Numbered from the stretch's first letter, positions 1-11,984 are shown. The stretch is DNA of 64,000 nt from Eretmocerus hayati (GCA_029851415.1 CM056743.1:65316186-65380185), one strand, 5' to 3'. Made by a program: numbers and translations. The notes: a model not told the origin generated them from the sequence alone.

Positions 1-1735
1 ATTGTATGCAGGATTTTAATTGGTTGTTAATTTCAACCTAGGGGAGTCACCAGACTAGCTGGTTAAAGTTTTTTGAGGAGTGAGAAGTGTTTTTCACGCG
101 TAAAAGCTCCCATTATACCATCTGAAAGCTACGGATATCTTACAACAATCATCTATCACGTGAAATTGTACGCTCAATCGACATTCGTTGTTATTTTGCT
201 CTTAGAAGAGTCTCCAGACTAGCTAATTGATGATTTTCGAGGAAAGAACGGATTTCCCCGCGCGTAAGACCCTACCTTACTGATATTTCTGACCTCTTGA
301 GAGCTACCGACATCTCATAAGGATCATCTCTCAAGTAATAATTGTATGCTGGATTCAAATTCATTGTTAATTCAAGTCTAGAAAAATTACTAGAGCAGCG
401 AGTTGATGATTTTCGAGGAGAAAATGCATTTTTTCGCCTAGAAATCCTCATGTTACCGCGATTCTCGGCCCCCTAAGTGTTAGAGTCGTCTCAGCCATCT
501 CTTTTCCAACATGAAATTGTATTAGGGGAGAGCGGGGTATGGTGGGCAGCTCGAAAATTTGGGCATCCCAGTTATGAAATACAAAAAAATATTCAAAAAC
601 CCAAATGTTCATGAATTCGCATCAGTGTATCACCTAGTTTTTCCCTGGAGAGTTACAAGAAATTTCAATATGTTTTGACCCTTCAAAAGCGTAGGTCAAA
701 ATTCGAGGTAAAATATCGCTTGTCACGCCTGTATGCACTCTACCGTTCGTGCGCCAATTCGATCGAAAATACTTGGCTACCCATCTCTCATCGGTAGCTC
801 TGTTCGTTAGCTTTAATCTCCAATTTGAATCGAAGTGATCCGATAAGTAGTTTTTGAGCAATAATAGTAATACGAAGATGAATGGAACGGGGTATAATGG
901 ACACGAAAAGCGGGGCGCGTTGACCAGTTTCAACATACAGCCACAGCACACGAGCTGCGTGGCGCCACCCAACCTAACCTAACCTCCGCGTCGCCTCGTG
1001 TTGTTGATATTCTGCTCCAGCTGCACCACGGATGTGATTGTTTATCGATATTATTGATAATTTCACCTCGATGTGAGTAAAAAGTGAGTGCTATCAATGC
1101 TGTGGGTGGTGGATTAGAAGCTGCATCACATAATATGACCACCAGATTCGTGCCATGCATCATAAACTCGTGTGTGCGATCGAGTGAGATCCAAGCTGTG
1201 ACATCTTTTTGTTGAATAATCGAGTTTTACCAACATAATACGGCATGTCATCGACCTGAGGCATCAGATTAGGTGGAAAAATGTTCAAATATGCTAATGA
1301 CAACAATTCTGTATGTGTAGTGTTATCATTTTACTTGAAAATCGTGAGTGTCCATCATACCCTACACGACTGTCCGCTATACCCCGCGATTGCCCATCGT
1401 GCCCCAATGATTGAGGTTTAGAAAATAGCATTTCTATGAAAATGTGCGAGTGAAAAAATTTTTAAAAAAATATTCCATCATTCCTGAGATGTTTCTCTGT
1501 CGAATGCCCACTCGCAGATCCGATTAAAGTAAAAATCGTAGTTGCCAAGCGGGTTTTAATCAGCTATGCCCGACATACCCCGCTCTCCCCTATAGATTCA
1601 AATCTATTATCAGTTTCCTCTCGGACAGGCGACCAGATATGCTAATCAATGTCCTCTCACGCAAAAATGGAATTTCCCGTATTGGAACTACAAAATAGGC
1701 ACTGTCCGCAGACAACTGACAGTAACGGGTGGCAA
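1..1735. repeat. Left arm of a large foldback (inverted-repeat) element, cut by the window start
   Basis: Positions 1-524 and 1591-1735 are the reverse complement of about 4630-4990 plus 6480-7045. Shared landmarks are GCATACAATT boundaries, TCCTCGAAAATCAT and the phrase CTAGTCTGGTGACTC. The arm is built from diverged 180-300 bp sub-units that recur within each arm. The mate of base 1 lies near 7045 and the right arm runs on past it, so the true left end is outside the window. The arm is interrupted at 525-1590 by a MITE. No coding sequence was recognised; the short ORFs here have no plausible protein character. Confidence 0.75.
525..1590. mobile_element. TA-flanked MITE with GGGGAGAGCGGGGTAT termini
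   Basis: The ends are exact inverted repeats (GGGGAGAGCGGGGTAT at 525, ATACCCCGCTCTCCCC at 1575), and both are bordered by TA. The host foldback sequence on either side rejoins to match the uninterrupted opposite arm near 4770, so this is a clean insertion. TA duplication points to a Tc1/mariner-type transposase acting in trans. No transposase ORF is present. A short CCTAACCTAACCT run lies inside near 970. Confidence 0.75.
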
Positions 1736-2136
1736 TTTCTTTCTTGACCATCTTCAGTTGAAGAAGTAAACTTCAAGGACTTGCTTCTTTGTGGGTAACT
1801 TATAACCCACAATCTGAGGTGAATAATTTTCTAGCAAATACAGATCACCACGTAACTGATGAGATTGGGACATAGTCAACTGTGTTCATCGCTTTTATTC
1901 ATCAAGAACTATTTATTGTATCGAGTAACAAGTAAGAATATTGATTGGCGACTAATACGGTTGAATATGAATCTTCTGTTAGAGTTTATTTCATGAAGGT
2001 GAATCTACAATAGACCCACGTATTTGCAACAATGGCGTTTCATCGTCGACGCATCAAGACGCATCAGATCGGGGAAAGTAAATGAGGCGTGGCGGTGTGC
2101 TTGGATATCTATCACTGAAGATTGCACTGAAGATTG

Positions 2137-4446
2137 CAATTGACGGGTTGGGTGGAAAAAGGGCGTAATAGCAGAATGGTCATTTTGAGGAAATCAATAA
2201 AAACTTGATGGAAACCGCTAGAGACATAATTGGACGAGTTGAGCTCACTCATTCCGAAGAAGATGGCATTCTCGAAATAGCCCAACCCGAGCCGGGGAAT
2301 GAAATTTGATTTCGAGCTTTTTTCAGCAACTTCAAAAAATGCAATTACGCCCTTTTTCCGGGTACAGGGTCAAATTTCGGTCCTTCTTCCTCACAAAAAG
2401 TGGAATCAAATCTCGAGATCAAGTCCAGTCATCTCCAAATTTTTTTAGAGTGTTCCTGGGCATTTTTTTGAAGATATCTGATTGCTAGGGGCTGTTTCGA
2501 TTCATGCTCCACGGTTTTATGGACACGAAAAGCTTTCATCAGTCGTGTGGAAATGATGAGAGATTTTTTTCACTAGAGATTGGTGAAAAAATTCAATTTG
2601 AAGTCACAACAACATGTTTTCATCGTTATATTAGGTGAAAAAGCGTTTCCAGGCTCTGGAGAATTTTTAATCAATTTTCCTCGGTAATTAGGCCCTTTTT
2701 CCAGATCCGCCCTCACTTACGCCCTGTTACAGAGTGATTACGCCCTTTTGAATCTTTTTAGTCAGGTACTTGAGTTCTTTTTCCAAATCCTGTTGGGCTG
2801 ACCAAAAAAGGAAGCCCTGCTTTTGACAGCAGTTACGCCCTTTTATCATCCTATCATTGCACTTACGCCTTTCATCTGCACAATGAAAGGGCGTAAGTGC
2901 AATGATAGAATGTTGTTAGGGCGTGACTGCTATGACAAGATGTTGAAAGGGCGTAACTGCTGTGATAAAATTTCAAAAGTAGGGCTTCCTCTATTGTTCA
3001 GCCCAACAGGATTTGGAAAAAGGGCTTAAGTACCTGACTAAAAAGATTCAAAAGGGCGTAATCACTCTGTAACAGGGCGTAAGTGAGGGCGGATCTGGGA
3101 AAAGGGCCTAATTACCGAGGAAAAATTCTATAAAAATTCTCCAGAGTCCGGAAACGCTTTTTCACCCAATATAACGATGAAAACATGTTGTTTCGACTCC
3201 GAATTGAGTGTTTTTACCCTTCCCTAGTGAAAAAAATTTCTCGTCATTCTCACACGACTGATGGAAGCTTTTCGTGGCCATAGAACCGTGGAGCATGAAT
3301 CGAACCACCCCCTAGCAATCAGATACAGGCAGCCCCCGCTATTCGCGGTCCCGGTATTCGCTTATCCGCGGTATCTGATTTGTGGCATTCCCCGGTGTTT
3401 GCGGTGCCCTGACTCGCTTATTCGCGGTTTGGATCTGGATCTTCGAGATAAGTTAGCTCATGAAGCGTGAATTTTCGATAGATTTCATCCGAATGTGTTC
3501 TTCCAAACCAATTTTGTGATTGAATGTTCACCATTTCGAGGATGTTGATATTGTTATTGTTCCCCAAAACTGATTAATTCGTTATACGACACAGTTATCA
3601 GTGTACCTGTGTACTATCTGAATTCTACTCATGGCATCGTGTGTAGGAAGAACGCATATTTGTCAGTTAAAAAACGTGACAATGAACTTTGAGGCTTTCG
3701 GAAGGCTTGTCGAATTTGCTTGCCACTAGAAAAAATGGCCGAAGTTCTTAGAACTACCCATGGCCACTCCCCAGAGATTGTATGTTTGTCAATCTTGCTA
3801 GTCAAAAGTGTCTGAGCTCTCCATCCGCACGCTCGTGAATAGATTTTCCCAACTGATTCCCGGGTGGATTCCAGTAGTTCTTCAATCGTATCATACTGTT
3901 ACTCCGTATCTTCCACATATTGAGTCAACTTGCTGAGCCTCTTACATGAATTTGTTGATTGAAGATGATGTGTGGATTTTTTGCTTACTCACAGATCCAC
4001 ATATGTATACGTAACCCCCCTTTTTCCATAAGGCCAAGGTCCTGGTATTCGCGGTTTCGGTATTCGCGATATTTTCTTCATACACATTAACCGCGGATAG
4101 CGGGGGCTGCCTGTATCTTTCAAAACATGCCCAGGAACACTCTCAAGAAATTTCGGGGCGATTGGACTTCGCGAGATTTGATTCCACTTTTTGTGAGGAA
4201 AGAAAGCCGAAATTTGACCCTGTATTCGGAAAAAGGGCGTAATTGCATTTTTTGAAATTGCTGAAAAGAGCTCATAACCAAATTTAAACCCCGGCTCGGG
4301 TTGGGCTATTTCGAAAATGCTATTTTCTTCGAAATAAGTCAAGTCAACTCGTCTAATTATGTCTGTAGCGGTTTCTATCAAGTTTTTATTGATTTTCTCA
4401 AAATGACCGTTTTGCAATTACGCCCTTTTTCCACCCACACCCTCAA
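2137..4446. mobile_element. Palindromic foldback element of the GGGCGTAA family
   Basis: After removing the nested insertion at 3326-4113, the left arm (2137 to about 2903) and right arm (about 2903-3325 plus 4114-4446) are near-complete inverted copies with almost no loop. The termini read TGGAAAAAGGGCGTAAT and its complement. The motif AAGGGCGTAA recurs many times around the centre (2830-2970). There is no coding content. A second copy with a deleted right arm lies at 28,940-29,772. Confidence 0.85.
3326..4113. mobile_element. pogo/Tigger-like non-autonomous element
   Basis: The element starts CAGGCAGCCCCCGCTAT and ends with its inverse, and is flanked by TA on both sides (3324-3325 and 4114-4115). 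CAGG-type termini with TA duplication are typical of the pogo/Tigger group of Tc1/mariner elements. Excising it restores the foldback arm, whose other arm reads through the same site uninterrupted (near 2475). Internal sub-repeats of ATTCGCGGT are visible. No transposase is encoded in its 788 bp. Confidence 0.8.
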
Positions 4447-4629
4447 TTATCTAAGTCCTCAGCGATCACATCTGTATTGGTTTCTCACTGTGGAAAATAT
4501 TCCGATGCCGAGAATGAGTGGGAAATGGTTCGGTATAGAATTTTACTTTTCGGAAAATGATTTGATCAGGTCACGTTCATGATGGATGATGGGCAAGTAT
4601 TCGGATCAACTTGAATATCTTCAACCTCA

Positions 4630-7270
4630 AGTGGTCGCCTCAAGCCATCCGTTGCTGTCAGTTGTCTACGGACAGTGACAATTTTGTAGTTTCAATACGG
4701 GAAGTTCCATTTTCGCGTGAGATGACATTGATGAGCTAATCTGTTGGCCTCTTCGAGAGTCAACTGATAATAGATTTGCATCTAGAGTACAATTGCATGT
4801 TGAAAAGGAGATTGTTGAGACGGCTCTAGCACTTAGGAGGTCGAGAATTGGGGTAACATGGGGACTTCCAGGCGGAAGATCGCATCTTCTCCTCGAAACT
4901 CATGAACGAGCTGCTCTGGTGAATTTTCTGGTGATTAACAATAAACTTGAATCCAGCACACAATTATTACGTTAGAGATGATCCTTGTGAGATGTCGGTA
5001 GCTCTCAGGAGGTCAGGAATCATAGATTCCATTTAAAAACGACAGATGAAAAATAGTGATGTCTCGGATCGGTTTCTCGTGGTTTTAGTTTGATTCTGTC
5101 GACCGAAATATGAAGTTTCCACCCACCACGAGATCTCAAAAAAATTTCGGAGACGCCTGCGGAGCTATTTCTGTCTCGCTTCTTGATTCTACCGGAGCAT
5201 CAAGATCATGATCTTATTCTACTAAATTGAATATATCTCGAGTTTGGCTCAAGATGATGCAACGTGGTTTGCACCATTCAAAAGATCTCAAAAAATCCTA
5301 TCGAAAATGACCTTGAAAATTCTTTTTCAGCTTTTTCTGGCCCTGATCAGGCAAAATCCGGAAAAATCAGGCAAATCTAATTTCCTATCAGCCCGAAGTT
5401 GATATTTCATTGTTATGCGTTTTTGGTCAATTTTCTGATGGTTTATTCTCCGACCAATCAGAAAACAGAGATTTCTGCGCATGCGCGTGGTTCGCCGGAT
5501 TTTCTAAGTAGTTTCAATCAAAAGCTGAAGAAATTCCCTTCAAAATGATCTAGTGCAGAACTCCATTTAATCGACTGGAACTGAAGATACACGATTCTTC
5601 AGACATCGAGATCATTAACACAACTGACAGCATTGATGCAAAAGAAGGCGTCAAGGCTCTGGTTCACGATAGATAGGTCATCTCGCTCTGGCCATTCTTC
5701 TTTCTCAATCAAGCTGCCGTAGTTTCTGACTGGGAACATGGAATTGACTTTTGCCAGGGGTCATCTCCAAGAAAATCCCCTCAGCTTCCGATTGGAACTA
5801 CTTAAAAATTTGGCAAACCACGTGCATGCGCAGAAATATCTGTTTTCAGATTGGTTGGAGGATGAAAAATCAGAAAATTGACCAAAAAATGCATATCACC
5901 GTGGAAAAACAACTTCGGACTAGTTCCATCGCAAAGATCGTGCGATTTTTCATGAGAAATCATATTTCTGAGAAATTGAAAAAATGGCTGTTTGAGATAA
6001 TAAGGTTTGCCTGATTTTTTTGGATTTTGTCTGATTAGGGCCTGAAAAAGCTGGACGAAAATTTTTGAGGTCATTTTCGATAAGATTTCTCAAGATCTTT
6101 CGAATGGTGCAAACCGCGTTGCATTATCTTGACCCAAACTCGAGATATATTCAATTTAGTAATCAAAGATCATGATTTTTATGCTTCGGTGGAATCAAAA
6201 AGCGAAACAGAAATAGCTCCGCAGGCGTCTCCGAAATTTTTTGGGACCACACGGTGGGTAGAAACTCCATATTTTGGACCACAGAATCGAGTCAAAACTA
6301 CGAGATACCTATCCGAGACATCACTATTTTCTATGTGTCGTTTTTAAACGAAATCCATCAAATACCATCGAAGTGGGGTTTACCACGCGGGAGAATCCAT
6401 TCTTCCCTCGAAAATCATGAATTGGATAGTTTGGCTACTCTTCTAGGAGGAAAATGACGATGATTATCGATTGAACGTACAATTTCACGTGAGAGATGAT
6501 TGTTTCGAGATATCCGTAGCTTTCAGGAGGTCGGAAACAGCTATAATGGGAGCTTTTTTGCGTGGAGAACACCTCTTACTTCTCGAAAAACATTGATCAG
6601 CTAGTCCTCTAGGCGGAAGAATGCATTTTCTCCTCGGAAATCATCATTTCGCTGCTCTAGTAATTTTTCTAAACTTGAATTAACAATGAATTTAAATCCA
6701 GCATACAATTATTACTTGAGAGATGATCCTTATGAGATGTCGGTAGCTCTCAAGAGGTCAGAAATATCAGTAAGGTAGGGTCTTACACGCGGGAAAATCC
6801 GTTCTTTCCTCGAAAATCATCAATTAGTTTGTCTGGAGACTCTTCTAAGAGCAAAATAACAACGAATGTCGATTGAGCGTACAATTTCACGTGATAGATG
6901 ATTGTTGTAAGATATCCGTAGCTTTCAGATGGTATAATGGGAGCTTTTTTGCGTGGAGAACACTTCTTACTCCTCAAAAAACTTTAATCAGCTAGTCTGG
7001 TGACTCCCCTAGGTTAAAATTAACAACCAATCCAAATCCTGCATACAATTTCACGTGAAAAATGATCAATCCAAAACACCCCTAGCTCTCAGGAGGTCGG
7101 AAACAACAAAAATGAGGGCGTTTTCGCGTAGAGACGTCCATTTTCTCCTTGAAAAGCATCAAATAACTAGTCTGGTGACTCGTTTAGGGTAAAACTGACA
7201 AAAAATTCGAATTCAGCATGAAATTTTACGTCGGAAACAGTACCTTTGATGCCGTTTAGACTCGTATTGA
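4630..7270. repeat. Right arm of the first foldback element
   Basis: This is the inverse of 1-1735, with sub-units repeated at 4740-5030, 6340-6480, 6480-6780 and 6780-7050. It continues as diverged units to about 7270, beyond the part matched in this window. It is interrupted at about 5032-6352 by another palindrome. It has no recognisable coding content. Confidence 0.7.
5032..6352. mobile_element. Palindromic element inserted in the right foldback arm
   Basis: The left end (TTAAAAACGACAGATGAAAA) and right end near 6350 are inverted copies, and the identity continues inward. The phrase AATAGCTCCGCAGGCG near 6210 mirrors 5155-5170, and AGATCATGATCTT near 5210 mirrors 6165. The centre is near 5690. 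The whole 1.3 kb is effectively two arms. Short ORFs on both strands mirror each other and are not genes. Confidence 0.75.
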
Positions 7271-7474
7271 GATGTTGGTGGCCAATAGCTACGAGTGTCC
7301 GAGCACCTCAAAAAAGCTATGCTGGACTATCCATATGGAAAAGCCCCTGTCTCTAGAGGCACGGTTTAAAGGTCGATTTTTGCACCAGTTGCGGTTGGGA
7401 TATCATTTTTTGGTGATAACAAGACGATCTAGGGGGCGACCTAAGCCTTGCGTTCAACTTGGGAAATAACGGAC
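7271..7474. other. Unassigned spacer before the microsatellite
   Basis: About 200 bp between the last foldback sub-unit and the (ACAT)n tract. No gene, tRNA or terminal repeat was seen. Confidence 0.4.
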
Positions 7475-7640
7475 AACCTAATACATACATATTTACATAT
7501 TTACATACATATACATACATACATATATACATACATATTTACATACATACATATGTACATACATACATATGTACATACATACATATGTACATACATACAT
7601 ATGTATATACATACATACATACATACATACATACATACAC
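7475..7640. repeat. (ACAT)n microsatellite, 5' side of a LINE
   Basis: Imperfect tetranucleotide array of ACAT with interspersed ATGT units, about 165 bp. It abuts the truncated reverse transcriptase reading frame. The same repeat resumes directly after the LINE poly(A) tail at 9512, so the LINE lies inside one microsatellite. Confidence 0.95.
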
Positions 7641-9138
7641 GGAGGAAGAGTATGAGCGTAGCGGAGGGATGTCCCCGATGCAGTTTGGCTTCCGCAAGGG
7701 GCGCAGTACAATGCACGCAATAGAAAGCGTACAAGACAGAGTTCGCAGAGCGCATACAATGGCTCCCCAACCAGGAGGAGGGTTTTGTGCCATAATATGC
7801 TTGGATGTGAAGAACGCCTTCAACACAGCAAGCTGGGAACGGATCTATAGGTCCCTAGATGGAAGAGTCCCCCCTTACCTGCTCGCAGTCATCAGCGATG
7901 GACTGCGTGACAGAGTCCTCGTATGTGACACCGATGAGGGAAGGGTTGAGCTGGAATTATCTGCACGGATAGCTCAAGGATCCGTGTCAGGACCGTTCGA
8001 ATGGAACACGCAATACGACGAGTTCCTGAACTTGAGTCTTCCAGATGGGGCAGAACTCATTGGCTTCGCGGACGATGCGGCATTAGTCGTGGTCGCCGAA
8101 ACCGCGTGGCAAGTGGAGTGTGTGGCCAATGAAGCTCTCTACCGCATTGGTCAATGGTTCCCTGAGAACGGGCTGGAGCTTGCCGAGCACAAGTGCGAAG
8201 CGATGCTAGTCACCAAGAGGAGGAGTTTCGAAACTCCCATGTTCTCCATCAACGGGTACGAGATTCCACTCAAGAGGGAACTTAAGTACCTTGGGGTTTG
8301 GTTTGATGACCGATGGAGCTACAAGGCACCAGCCGTCGGTGGCGCCCTCCAGCGGCTCATGCCAAACATTGGTGGCCCCAAGCCAAACAGAAGAGCCTTA
8401 CTCAGCACCGTGAGCTATTCCATCATGCTGTACGGTGCACCAATTTGGGGGCAGGTAGCTAGAGGGTCCGTAATCGATGCAAAGCTAGGTCCAGTCCAGC
8501 GGCGTTTCGCGCTACGGACGATCAATGCTTATTGCACGGTGTCTGACCACGCAGCCTGTGTGCTTGCGGGTACACCACCCATTCGACTGCTTGTAGCCGA
8601 GAGAGTGCGGGTATGGAAACGCCAAGAAACCCTCAAGAGCGATGGAGTCGTACTCAACCCCACTCGCAAGGCCCTCATACGAGACGTCGAGAGGGGGGAG
8701 ACCGTCGAAGAGTGGCAAAAAGAGTGGGAGAGCTCAACGAAAGGGAAGTGGACGCGAAGGCTGATCCCCAACATAGCCAGGTGGATCGATCGAGCTCACG
8801 GAAAGCTGGATTACTGGCTGACGCAAGCGTTTAGTGGGCATGGCTGCTCCGGAGAGTACCTGGAGCGGTTCCAGAAGAGGGAGACCCCGGTCTGTCAGAT
8901 GTGTGCGGCAGACTGGGACGATGTGGAGCATGCACTCTTCCATTGCATGAACACAGCTACGGAGAGAGCGGAGCTCGTGAACTGGCTTGGAAATCAGATC
9001 ACCCCTGAGAATCTATTCCCGTTCATGCTCCGCAACAAAGAGACATAGGATAAGATCGCCGCCTATATCAAGACGGCGATCACCCGAAAAGAAGAGCGAG
9101 AACGGGCATTGCAGCGTCAAGCAAGGGGCGCTGCATAG
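7641..9138 (+). pseudogene. Waldo-like R1-clade LINE ORF2 (reverse transcriptase), 5'-truncated
   Basis: This encodes the reverse transcriptase of a non-LTR retrotransposon. Visible RT blocks are QFGFRKGRST near 7680, the first catalytic aspartate in CLDVKNAFN near 7800, AQGSVSGP near 7975 and FADDAALVV near 8067. A C-terminal cysteine-histidine knuckle (CQMCAADW...HALFHC) lies near 8895-8945. The order and knuckle fit the R1 clade. The endonuclease domain and ORF1 are absent, so the copy is 5'-truncated. The frame is open to a TAG at 9046; beyond it the same frame reads on as plausible protein to the stop at 9136-9138, so the TAG is probably a nonsense mutation. The microsatellite translated in front is not part of the protein. 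Confidence 0.85.
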
Positions 9139-9511
9139 CGAATAACGACGACTTGAAGAGTGATCATTGACGACGAAGAGAGAAGACAGAAGAGCGGACA
9201 CACCGAAGAGGGACGCCTCATGGCGCGCGATACGCCTCCCACCCTGAAGTAATGCTAACGCGGTTCCGGGGTGGGTTGGTTAGATAGTGGTTAGCTGCCC
9301 CCAGTTCTGCAATGATGGCTTGCCAACATCGTAGGGCTGAGAGCAGAAGGTTTTAGCCCCCAGAGCACACGGGCGTTGGATTCATGCTCATCCGGTTTAC
9401 CGGGTGAGCAAAATGAAAGCGCCTATGGTCTGCCGGTGGGAGATCCATTAGGGATAGCCTGCCATCAGATTTTTCCTCATATTCCACTAAAAAAAAAAAA
9501 AAAAAAAAAAA
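9139..9511 (+). mobile_element. 3' UTR and poly(A) tail of the R1-clade LINE
   Basis: GC-rich non-coding sequence follows the ORF and ends in about 23 adenines at 9489-9511, the hallmark of target-primed reverse transcription. The (ACAT)n repeat follows immediately. Confidence 0.8.
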
Positions 9512-9595
9512 ACATACATACATACATACATATGTTCATACATAAATATGTACATACATACATATGTATATACATACATACATCCAACACTTGCA
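9512..9595. repeat. (ACAT)n microsatellite, 3' side of the LINE
   Basis: Same repeat type as 7475-7640, resuming right after the poly(A) tail. C-rich low-complexity tracts follow (9605-9640, 9710-9725). Confidence 0.9.
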
Positions 9596-9771
9596 GCTTA
9601 CCCAACAACCTCCCCCCTCCTCCTCCCCCTCCCCCCACACTTACACACATGTATGAACTTGCGATTTTTTTCTGTCATCTGGAAAGTAGTAGACAAGACA
9701 CTCTGGTCACCCCCCCCCCCTCCACCTCATCCCATGTATACTTGGAGTCCTAATTTGTTAATTTTCTTTCA

Positions 9772-10464
9772 CAGATTGACTGCACACCGAGCCACTGTTT
9801 TACTGGTGGCAGTTCTGACTTGTTCAACGAGTTTGAACTTGTTGTTGAAGAAGCTTCAGACCATGGAGCTCAATTAGTATTTCTAACCGGTATCACCGCT
9901 GATGAGGAGATAGGCGCCATAGAGCGCCTGCGAATGATGCCGAAAGATCCTCGGCAACGTATAATTGCGATACCAAAAGTACGGGCACTCCAGTGGGAGA
10001 GATGCCCGCGAAAGAATGAGCCGGAACAGCCAGCAGAATTAAATCCGGCTCGGAGGGATCCCATGCCGATGCCTTGTAAGGCAGGCCAAGCTGATAGAAC
10101 GATCAACATCCCGAGCACAGTCTCGGGTAATCATATAAGAAAAGTAACCAACCCACTACCACCACGCTTTGGCACGGTGGATCTCAGAGGGTTGAGCGCG
10201 TATGATCTGCGTGGGCAGGATCTATATGCAATAATGAATAAAATTAATTCTCCATTCATAGTGAATGATAATACGAATAATCCAAGACCACAAAGCTCTG
10301 GCCTGGTCCGTGCCAGAGGTGATGCGACCCGTGTCAGGGTCCGTAAAGTACGTTCACGCCGGCGACACGGCAGAATTTATTTCAATAGATATCTGCGTCG
10401 CGAATCAAATCCTTATAGACTACTAGTAGCCTTAGGACGTCGTATAAGACGTTATATCAATTAA
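9772..10464 (+). CDS. Exon of an unrecognised arginine-rich protein
   Basis: A reading frame opens after a good splice acceptor (TTTCTTTCACAG, ending near 9774) and runs to TAA at 10462-10464, about 230 residues. The N-terminal third is acidic and hydrophobic. The C-terminal 60 residues are strongly basic, with RVRVRKVRSRRR and RRIRRYIN. The base composition is coding-like. An AATAAA signal near 10,542 fits a transcript end. No in-frame ATG exists near the start, so upstream exons are expected but not found; the LINE and microsatellite lie there. It could be the leftmost Polinton gene (a basic DNA-binding or virion protein) or an unrelated host exon. Function unknown. Confidence 0.45.
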   Translation, partial: QIDCTPSHCFTGGSSDLFNEFELVVEEASDHGAQLVFLTGITADEEIGAIERLRMMPKDPRQRIIAIPKVRALQWERCPRKNEPEQPAELNPARRDPMPMPCKAGQADRTINIPSTVSGNHIRKVTNPLPPRFGTVDLRGLSAYDLRGQDLYAIMNKINSPFIVNDNTNNPRPQSSGLVRARGDATRVRVRKVRSRRRHGRIYFNRYLRRESNPYRLLVALGRRIRRYIN

Positions 10465-10609
10465 GAATTTGAGAATAGAATTTAATCATTTTATAAAATG
10501 AACCTATATTAAATGAGTTATATCTAGTTTGTAAGTTTTTTGAATAAACTACCTCATTTTCATATTAATCAGCTTGCTCTTTACTCATTAAACCTGCAAT
10601 ATATAGAAC

Positions 10610-10815
10610 TATGAATTCAAGACCATCAGCTCTTTCGATTTCTTTCAAAATCAGGATATTCTAATTTCAAAAATTCAAAACAATATATTACAGTACACTA
10701 TTGACAATTCAATTCAGAATTATGTATTCAAAACCATCAACTCTTTCGATATCTCTCAAAATCAGAATATGCTAGTTTCAAAGTTCAAAACAATATATTA
10801 CAGTAAATTATTGAG
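10610..10815. repeat. Two imperfect ~115-bp direct repeats
   Basis: The segments at about 10,610-10,710 and 10,720-10,815 share CAAAACAATATATTACAGTA and matching CATCA(A/G)CTCTTTCGAT blocks. They are AT-rich and non-coding. They lie at the probable left edge of the Polinton and could be part of its terminal region. Confidence 0.65.
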
Positions 10816-11045
10816 AAGTGAAATTCTTTGATGAAGTAAAAAAATTCAAATCCCAAAATTAGAATATGTTGGAGTGAATTTCGAATTGAATTTCCAAATG
10901 AGACTAATGCGCATGCGTAAAAGGCATGTGGAGGGGGTAAGGTGATGTAGACCACGATATTGGAGTGGATAAATACAACCAAGACTCTGTGATGATCAGA
11001 TCATCATAGTCAGTCAACAAGGACGGACGTATCACCTGGAGAACA

Positions 11046-11408
11046 ATGGCTTATATAGTAGATGTTCAAGGGTTCAAAAGTCCTACCTTGGACTTTGTAT
11101 TCAAAGAGGTCGCTATCCTCTCTACTGTAGAGGGTGCTCAACCCAGAGTATACCTATTCAAGCCACCTCATGATTGGAACTTGCTTACAACCAAATATAA
11201 GAGTGAGAATCGTTGGCTTGAAAAAAACTATATAGGTATACCATGGAGTTATGGGGATATACCATACGAGGATCTGGCTGCGACTATTCAGGATGCCTTG
11301 AAAGATAGCACAAGAGTGTTTGTAAAGGGTAAAGAAAAGAAAAAATGGTTAGAAAACATTATCTCTCACGTGGAGGATTTGGAGGACTATGGGAGCCCAT
11401 CAATCTGA
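11046..11408 (+). CDS. Small exonuclease-like Polinton protein, copy 1
   Basis: A 120-residue ORF beginning MAYIVDVQGFKSP and ending SPSI. It is clearly homologous to the protein at 17,174-17,719: both share a VD.QGF start, a KE(V/L)A block, W(L)(E/R)K.Y..G..W, a PY motif and RVFV followed by a W-L pair. Acidic residues in VDVQGF and at the end recall DEDD-type exonucleases, but the catalytic set is incomplete as far as I can see, so a nuclease activity is a guess. A TATA-like GATAAATA lies at 10,968. The family commonly accompanies arthropod Polintons (established from context, not from a search here). Confidence 0.6.
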   Translation: MAYIVDVQGFKSPTLDFVFKEVAILSTVEGAQPRVYLFKPPHDWNLLTTKYKSENRWLEKNYIGIPWSYGDIPYEDLAATIQDALKDSTRVFVKGKEKKKWLENIISHVEDLEDYGSPSI

Positions 11409-11984
11409 AAACTATGTGGAGATATTACTGGTTATTGCTCCCATCATACATTGTGTATGAGTGCAAGATGTGCCGCTTAAAATGTATACAGCATTAAAAA
11501 ATGGATGGGATTCAATCGGACAAGAACATCCACAGATGTCGATACAGTCGATTCCATGTATACCTAAGGAAGAGTGTGTCGGTAAATATTCATTATCTGT
11601 AGTGGGTATGAAATTATGTTATCCATAGAGCTATAGAACTGAACTCCAGTCGGTATATAGAAAACTATCCAATCGACCTTAACTGATATGTCCACGACAG
11701 CTGGAACAGCCTATACTCATGTTCGATGATGATTTCAGGATATGTATATACAACGTTCTCAAAAAAAGACTGGCTGAGCCCCACTACACAGGAGTCCCCA
11801 CCATTGAGCAATGTAAGTGCGCAGTCGTCAACTCGAGGTATACATCTCTCCTGTGGTGGGGAGACTGCTATAAGTCGGAGCGAGATCTTACTGAAACCAG
11901 ACGATCACTGCTCGATCTCGTGTGCAGACCTCCACTCCTGGTGGACACATACACCACTATCCCTTGGATGTGATCTCGAGGTAG
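11409..11984 (+). other. Spacer between the small protein and polymerase B
   Basis: No convincing gene. Two overlapping ORFs at 11,719-11,992 have unremarkable composition and may be shadows or part of the polymerase 5' leader. No terminal repeat was seen. Confidence 0.35.

Noticed and set aside
960..990. AACCTAACCTAACCT resembling the insect telomeric repeat TTAGG
   Set aside because: Only about three units inside a MITE; far too short to be telomeric.
7448..7770. ORFs over the (ACAT)n tract on both strands
   Set aside because: Repetitive Tyr/Thr/His or Tyr/Val/Met translations of a microsatellite.
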